Shown here piece after piece: positions 20,863-26,253 of a DNA stretch of 26,253 nt (within the stretch, counting starts at the first letter, position 1; each line of letters begins with the position of its first letter). The notes under the pieces are model-generated. The model saw only the letters and a program-made list of their open reading frames with translations, was not told the origin of the DNA and did not search any database. A program made the translations under genes and the position numbers. Origin of the DNA: Phialocephala subalpina (Eukaryota > Ascomycota > Leotiomycetes > Helotiales > Mollisiaceae); NCBI GenBank assembly GCA_900073065.1, contig FJOG01000101.1:792-27044 (forward strand). The letters run 5' to 3'.

Positions 20863-20877
20863 AGTCAAAGTACCTAT

Positions 20878-20925
20878 AATTTGGCTCGTGACGCCGGGTG
20901 GCTCGCTATATAAGGACGTATATTA
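20878..20925 (-). repeat. Right copy of 48-bp flanking inverted repeat
   Basis: Reverse complement of 5009-5056 at 39 of 48 positions. This copy is richer in G+C (for example CCACCCGGCG where the left has CCATTTGGCG), so the left copy carries the RIP changes. AT-saturated DNA begins immediately to its right. Confidence 0.7.
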
Positions 20926-23900
20926 CTAAAGCAAATCTCATTTTAAATTATATTACGTTTTAATTTATGATTTTCATTAGTACTTTCGCTATTAATAGCA
21001 ATTTAATATAATTTATAATATATTTATCCAATTTAAAAGTTATTTATAAAACGCCGATAATTCTTATAATAAAAAGAAAGTTTGCTAAGTTTTATAATAG
21101 ATTTGCTATCAAGAGAAATTTCCTTCAAAATGAATTTACTTTAGGAGTTTCAAGATTAGTAGTTATTTAAATCCCTATTATTACTATTCTTAGTTAATAT
21201 TTTATCGAGAGGAGTTTTTAATTTCTTTAATATTTAGTATTTATATATCAAATACAAGATAAATATATTGCCTAAGAATACGCTAATTACGATAATTATA
21301 ACCTTGGTCGTAATAAATTAATAATTACTTTAAATAGTATATATATTAATAATAATAATTATAAAGCTAATAAATAAGTAAAATAATTTTAATCTTTTAA
21401 TTATCTTATTAATATTTTGATTATTTAAAAGAGTAATAATAAATTTACAAGAATATATATCTAATAAACCAAATAATATTCCGTTTTAAAAAATATTATA
21501 AAATACTCGTTCTAACGATTCCAATATTATAATAAATCCCAATTATTACTAGAATTAGAATTCTTTTAATTATATATTAGAGAAGTTTCCCTTTATTATT
21601 ACTTATTAATATTAGTAAACTTTTAAAAGAAATAAATACTCTAAAGAATATAATAAAGAAATTTATTTAGCCTAATATTTTATTCGCTTGGATAAATTTA
21701 ATTATATATAGAATATACGATATAAATATTATTATTTGAGGATTATAATTATATTTAAATTTATTTTTTATAAAAAATTCTTTTCCTCGAAATTATTAAA
21801 GTTTCTAAGTATTTTATTTGCCGATATATAAAAATTAATCGAAAATATAATTTGTAAAATACTTATTATAAATACTAATAATATTATTAGTATTTAATAT
21901 TATAATATATTTTAATATTATCAAAATTATATTATTTTTAAAAGTATTTTATTTTAGTTTTTTATATTATTTTTAATTTAAATTTATCGAAATAAAGAAT
22001 TATATTCGATTTTTTATAATATAAATCTTATAAATTTATTTATTATATTCTTATTAAATTAACGTTTTTTTAAAGGAATTAATTTTGATTTCTTATTCTA
22101 ATTTAAATATATAATAATATTAATCTTTTATAATATAATTTAAATTTTTTATTTTAAATTAATAAATTTAAAATATTATATTAAAAGTATTAATTAAAAG
22201 CAAATATTTTATTAAGCTTTTTCTTTATTATTATTTGTTATATAATATTGGGAATTTAATTATTAATTTAAGAGAAAATTATTAAAATAAGAATTATAAT
22301 TTTTATTATATAAAATTCCTTTATTTTTAATTTTTTTATTTCGCTAATAAATTTTTTATTTAATTTGATTTTACTAATATTTAATTATTTAATCCTTTGA
22401 TTAAATTATAAATTATTTTAATAAAAGGTTTATTTTAATTATTTAAAATCGAAATATAAAATATAATAAATTTCCTTATTATAATTATCCTCGGTATTAT
22501 TAATAAGATTTAAAGTAATACGAATACTCTTGAAATTGCGATTAAAATATTACTCCCAAGGAATTATTCGTTTGGTATTACGTAATTCTATATTATATTT
22601 ATCAATAGTATAAAATATAATAATTTGCTATTAAATATATTTTATATAATATTAGAAATTATTATAAGTTTCATTAATAATAAAATCTAATTTTTTTTGG
22701 CCTTTTAAAAAAATTTTAACGAAAATTATATTTATTAATATTAAAAATTATTTAATTTTAAAATTAATATTATTATTTAATCTAATAATTATATTTATTT
22801 ATTTGATATTAAAGATTTTAAATTTTTTAAAAAAATTAAAACTTTATTTATTATTTCTATTATTTTATATTTCTTTTATTATATTTATTATATTTATATA
22901 TTATATATAATCGAAAATCCAAAGTATCGAATTAATTATAAGAATAAAAAAAGAAATACAAATAATCAAATTTTAAAAACTTTAATTTATATTATTATTA
23001 TAACGATTTTAGTAATTATTATACTAATTTTTTTAAATAAAAATACAAAAAAGTAATTAATATTTTTTTNTCCATAAGTAAATTCGATTTGAATATTATT
23101 TTTCTAGTTTATATATATATATAAGAATTATTTCAATTTTCGAGAAATTATTTTTAAGTATTTAAAACTTTTTCTTTGAATTAAAAATTTAGATTTTATA
23201 ATTTGAAAAGAAAAGAAACCAAAGAAAAATTTTTCTAAAATTAAATCTTTTAATTCCAAGTATAAAACGGGGTTTATATTATAATATATTATAATAATAA
23301 ATTAATATAATTTATAAATAGGAAGGCAAAATAAAATCCCCTTAAAAATAAATATCTTGGAATGGATTAGGAGTATAAAAACGGCTTTGTATCACGTGTA
23401 TATTTTTATTGGAATAAATTTTAATTTATTTCTAGAAAAACGCGTAATAATTTTATATTCGTCGAAACTTGATAAAACTTCGCTAAAAAAGAATTGACGA
23501 TTTTTTCCCTTGGTTATTTCGTATTCTTCGTAGTTAAATACAAATATATCTTTATTTTTAATATATATAATATTCTTAATTCTTCGATAAAATGAAGAAT
23601 ATAAAGGGATTTACTAGTAATTCTAACTTTTAAATCTTATATAAGAATTCATTAGGAATCGAACGTATTTATAATTATAAAAGCGCAATTATTAAACTTG
23701 AATCTAATTATAGGATTTAGAAGACTAATTAGTGAAATCAACGCGAAGAAATATATTACCCTTCGATTTAATCACGTGTATATAAACCCTTATTTAAATA
23801 TATTATTTGAAGTTTTAAAGCAATATTTTTCATTTATATTTAACTCGAAAATTCTATTATAATTATAATTAAATTTCTTGAAACTTTATAATTCCAAAGT

Positions 23901-26253
23901 TTAAAAGTAATTAATAATAAATTATTAAGTAAATTATATAATATTAAGTTTATATTTACAAAATTCCATAAATATAATTTCTTCGCAAAATAAATAACCT
24001 TATTAATTCTTTGAATTAAAAGTATGAAATTAAACGATATTCAAAATTATTCCTTAATAATAATAATAATTTAATAGAAATAATATTAATTTATATTTGA
24101 ATTTCCGGGGTTTATTAAAGTAAATAATTAATATTTATAATTTTAATTAAAATATAATTAATTATTAAGGAAATATAAACTAATTTATATTTTAATTTCT
24201 AATATTATTAAATATTAATTATTTGTAAAGGAAATCGAAATTAATCCCATTTAAATATAAAAAGAATATAAAAGCTTTTTTCAAGGATTAAATTAATATG
24301 AATAAATATATACGTAAAAAACGCTTTTTGTAATTTAAAGCCCTTTAATTTATTTAATAAATTATTAATAGTAATTACTAAGTTATTAATAGTTTATATT
24401 AGCGATTATATTATAATTTCTATTTGATTAATTTTCCTAATTTTCCCTTTTATAAAAATTATCCTCGCTTTTAATTTAATAAGTGCGAATTCTAAAGTAA
24501 TTCCGTTTAAATTAAATTAAAGTTTATTAATTTTCTTTTCCAAGGAATCTATTTAATTTTAAAGTAATTAAACTTTTAAACCTTTTATTAACCGATTTAT
24601 TATTATTCAATCGGATATTATTATTATATAATTAATTAAATTAAAGTTACTAAAGCTAATTTTTTCCAATATTTCTATTATTATAATAATTTTCATAGGC
24701 TTAATATCCCACGGCAAAATTATACTCTTCCTCTTATAATATTCTTTAATATATTTATTTAATTTCTTCTTTTTTATAATATTTTCTAAGTTTAATTTTA
24801 TACAAATATTAAGCTTTTTCTTTAATCAAATATAATATTATATTTCGATAACTTTAAAGTATTTATTAAACGCGCTTATTTTTTACTTGTTTATAATAAT
24901 TTAAATAAATTAAAAATCATTATTATTATTTATTTAAATTCATATTTTTATTTTATTATTATTATTATTTTTCTTAGTAAATAAATAAATACTTAGTATA
25001 TTAAAATATTTTTTTACTTTTAATTTATTAATATTAATATTAATATTTATTTTAATTATAATTAATAAATTTTTACTTTAATTAAATATAATAACTAATA
25101 TTAATTTATTATTAAACTTCTTATATTTATTATATTAGCGATTAATAATAATTTCCTAATTATTTAATAAAATATAAATTATTTATAAATATTATATTTT
25201 CCTTATTATTATTACTCTTATTATTATTATATTTATTTTACTTTAATTATAATATTTATAATTGCCTTTATTATTACCATTATATTTTTATTTGCCTTTG
25301 CTTTAATTATAGTTTTTATAATTACTTTTAATTATTATATTTACTTGATTTTTCTTTCGATTAAAAATAATATTTCCTAATTCTTTTTATATTAGCGTTT
25401 TTTATTTTCGTCTCGAAATTTAATAGTTATTTTATTAAATTTAAATCTTATTTCTTTATTAATAAATTAACCTTTAAATTTATTCAAAAAATAGAAATAA
25501 TAAAGTCTAATAATATCGAAATTTAAAATAAATTATAAATAATCGATAGTTTATTAAATTTTTGGAATATTATCCCGTTTATTTTATTATTTTATTTAGT
25601 TATTAAAATCAAATAATACTTTTATAATAAATTTTATTTCTTTTCCGGCCTAAAACTTCTATAAATATTACGTGGTTTCATTATATATCTTTTGTATAAA
25701 TTATATTAATAGTTTATTTATAAATTAAATCTCTTAGTTTTCTTCTATAAAATCTTTATTTAAAAAACTTAGGAATTTTATTTCCTTATCCTAATTATTT
25801 ATCTCTCAAATATAATTTAATATAACTTTCAATATTTTAATTACATTTAAAATTTTCACGTTAAATATTAATATAATATATTAATTATAAAGAAAAATTC
25901 TTATTTACTTCTAAATATTTTTTTAGTTTATAAATTATTATTAAACTTATCATATATTAATATCCTTATTATAAGAAAGTTTTTCAAAATCGCTTTTACT
26001 TTTTCTTATAGGGTAATATAACTCGCCATTAATTTAATATATAATATTTTCCGGTTTTATTTTGTTTCCTTATAATTTATTATATATTATATAGCTTCTT
26101 ATTATTCTTCGGTAATTTCGTAATCTTTAGGAAAATAATAATCACTATTATTATTATTATTATCATTATTATCCCTTTATTATCCTTTTTCTCCGCTTTT
26201 ATTTTAGGGTTTTCCGGTTTTCTAATAAATTTTACTTGTTTATAAACGTAATT
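20926..26253. repeat. AT-saturated RIP-degraded flank, no recognisable gene
   Basis: About 5.3 kb of A/T sequence like the left flank, with stops in every frame and no identifiable element. Minor structure: a single N at 23070; the 13-mer ATCACGTGTATAT at 23391-23403 and again at 23771-23783; and TTA triplet runs near 24950-24970 and 26146-26163. Probably old transposon copies mutated to saturation. Confidence 0.75.

Overview
The window looks like a subtelomeric or accessory region of a filamentous ascomycete (Pezizomycotina). The evidence is long AT-saturated tracts with CpA depletion and TpA excess, which is the signature of repeat-induced point mutation (RIP). There is also a chromodomain-bearing Ty3/gypsy element, a pogo/Fot1-like transposon and fungal-type HET, NUDIX, RelA/SpoT and protein-kinase genes. 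No species can be named from the sequence alone.

Layout. 1-5008 and 20926-26253 are almost pure A/T and hold no recognisable gene. Between them is a block of about 15.9 kb bounded on both sides by a 48-bp imperfect inverted repeat (5009-5056 and 20878-20925). Inside the block, left to right: a short unassigned stretch; a complete 6386-bp Ty3/gypsy chromovirus on the minus strand (5425-11810) with two 350-bp LTRs, a CTTTA target duplication, RIP-mutated gag-pol and an antisense Cys-rich ORF; a RIP-mutated pogo/Fot1-like transposase (+, 12102-13811); a RIP-mutated NUDIX hydrolase (+, 14134-14721) tail to tail with a RIP-mutated HET-domain gene (-, 14770-16740); a non-RIPed RelA/SpoT-domain gene (+, 17677-19190) carrying internal tandem repeats and one frame break; and a decayed protein-kinase pseudogene (-, about 19290-19917). 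The rest is unassigned.

How it fits together. The transposons are dead: RT, RNase H, integrase and the DDE transposase each carry Asp-to-Asn changes at catalytic positions. The NUDIX and HET genes were hit by the same mutation process yet keep one frame from start to stop, so they probably had duplicate copies elsewhere when RIP acted. The RelA/SpoT gene and the kinase remnant lie in a segment RIP did not touch. A nucleotide hydrolase, a self/non-self death-type domain, an alarmone-synthetase fold with near-identical repeats, and a kinase in one transposon-bounded island suggest a decayed allorecognition or defence-like locus. That functional reading is inference; the individual domain calls rest on motifs visible in the sequence.
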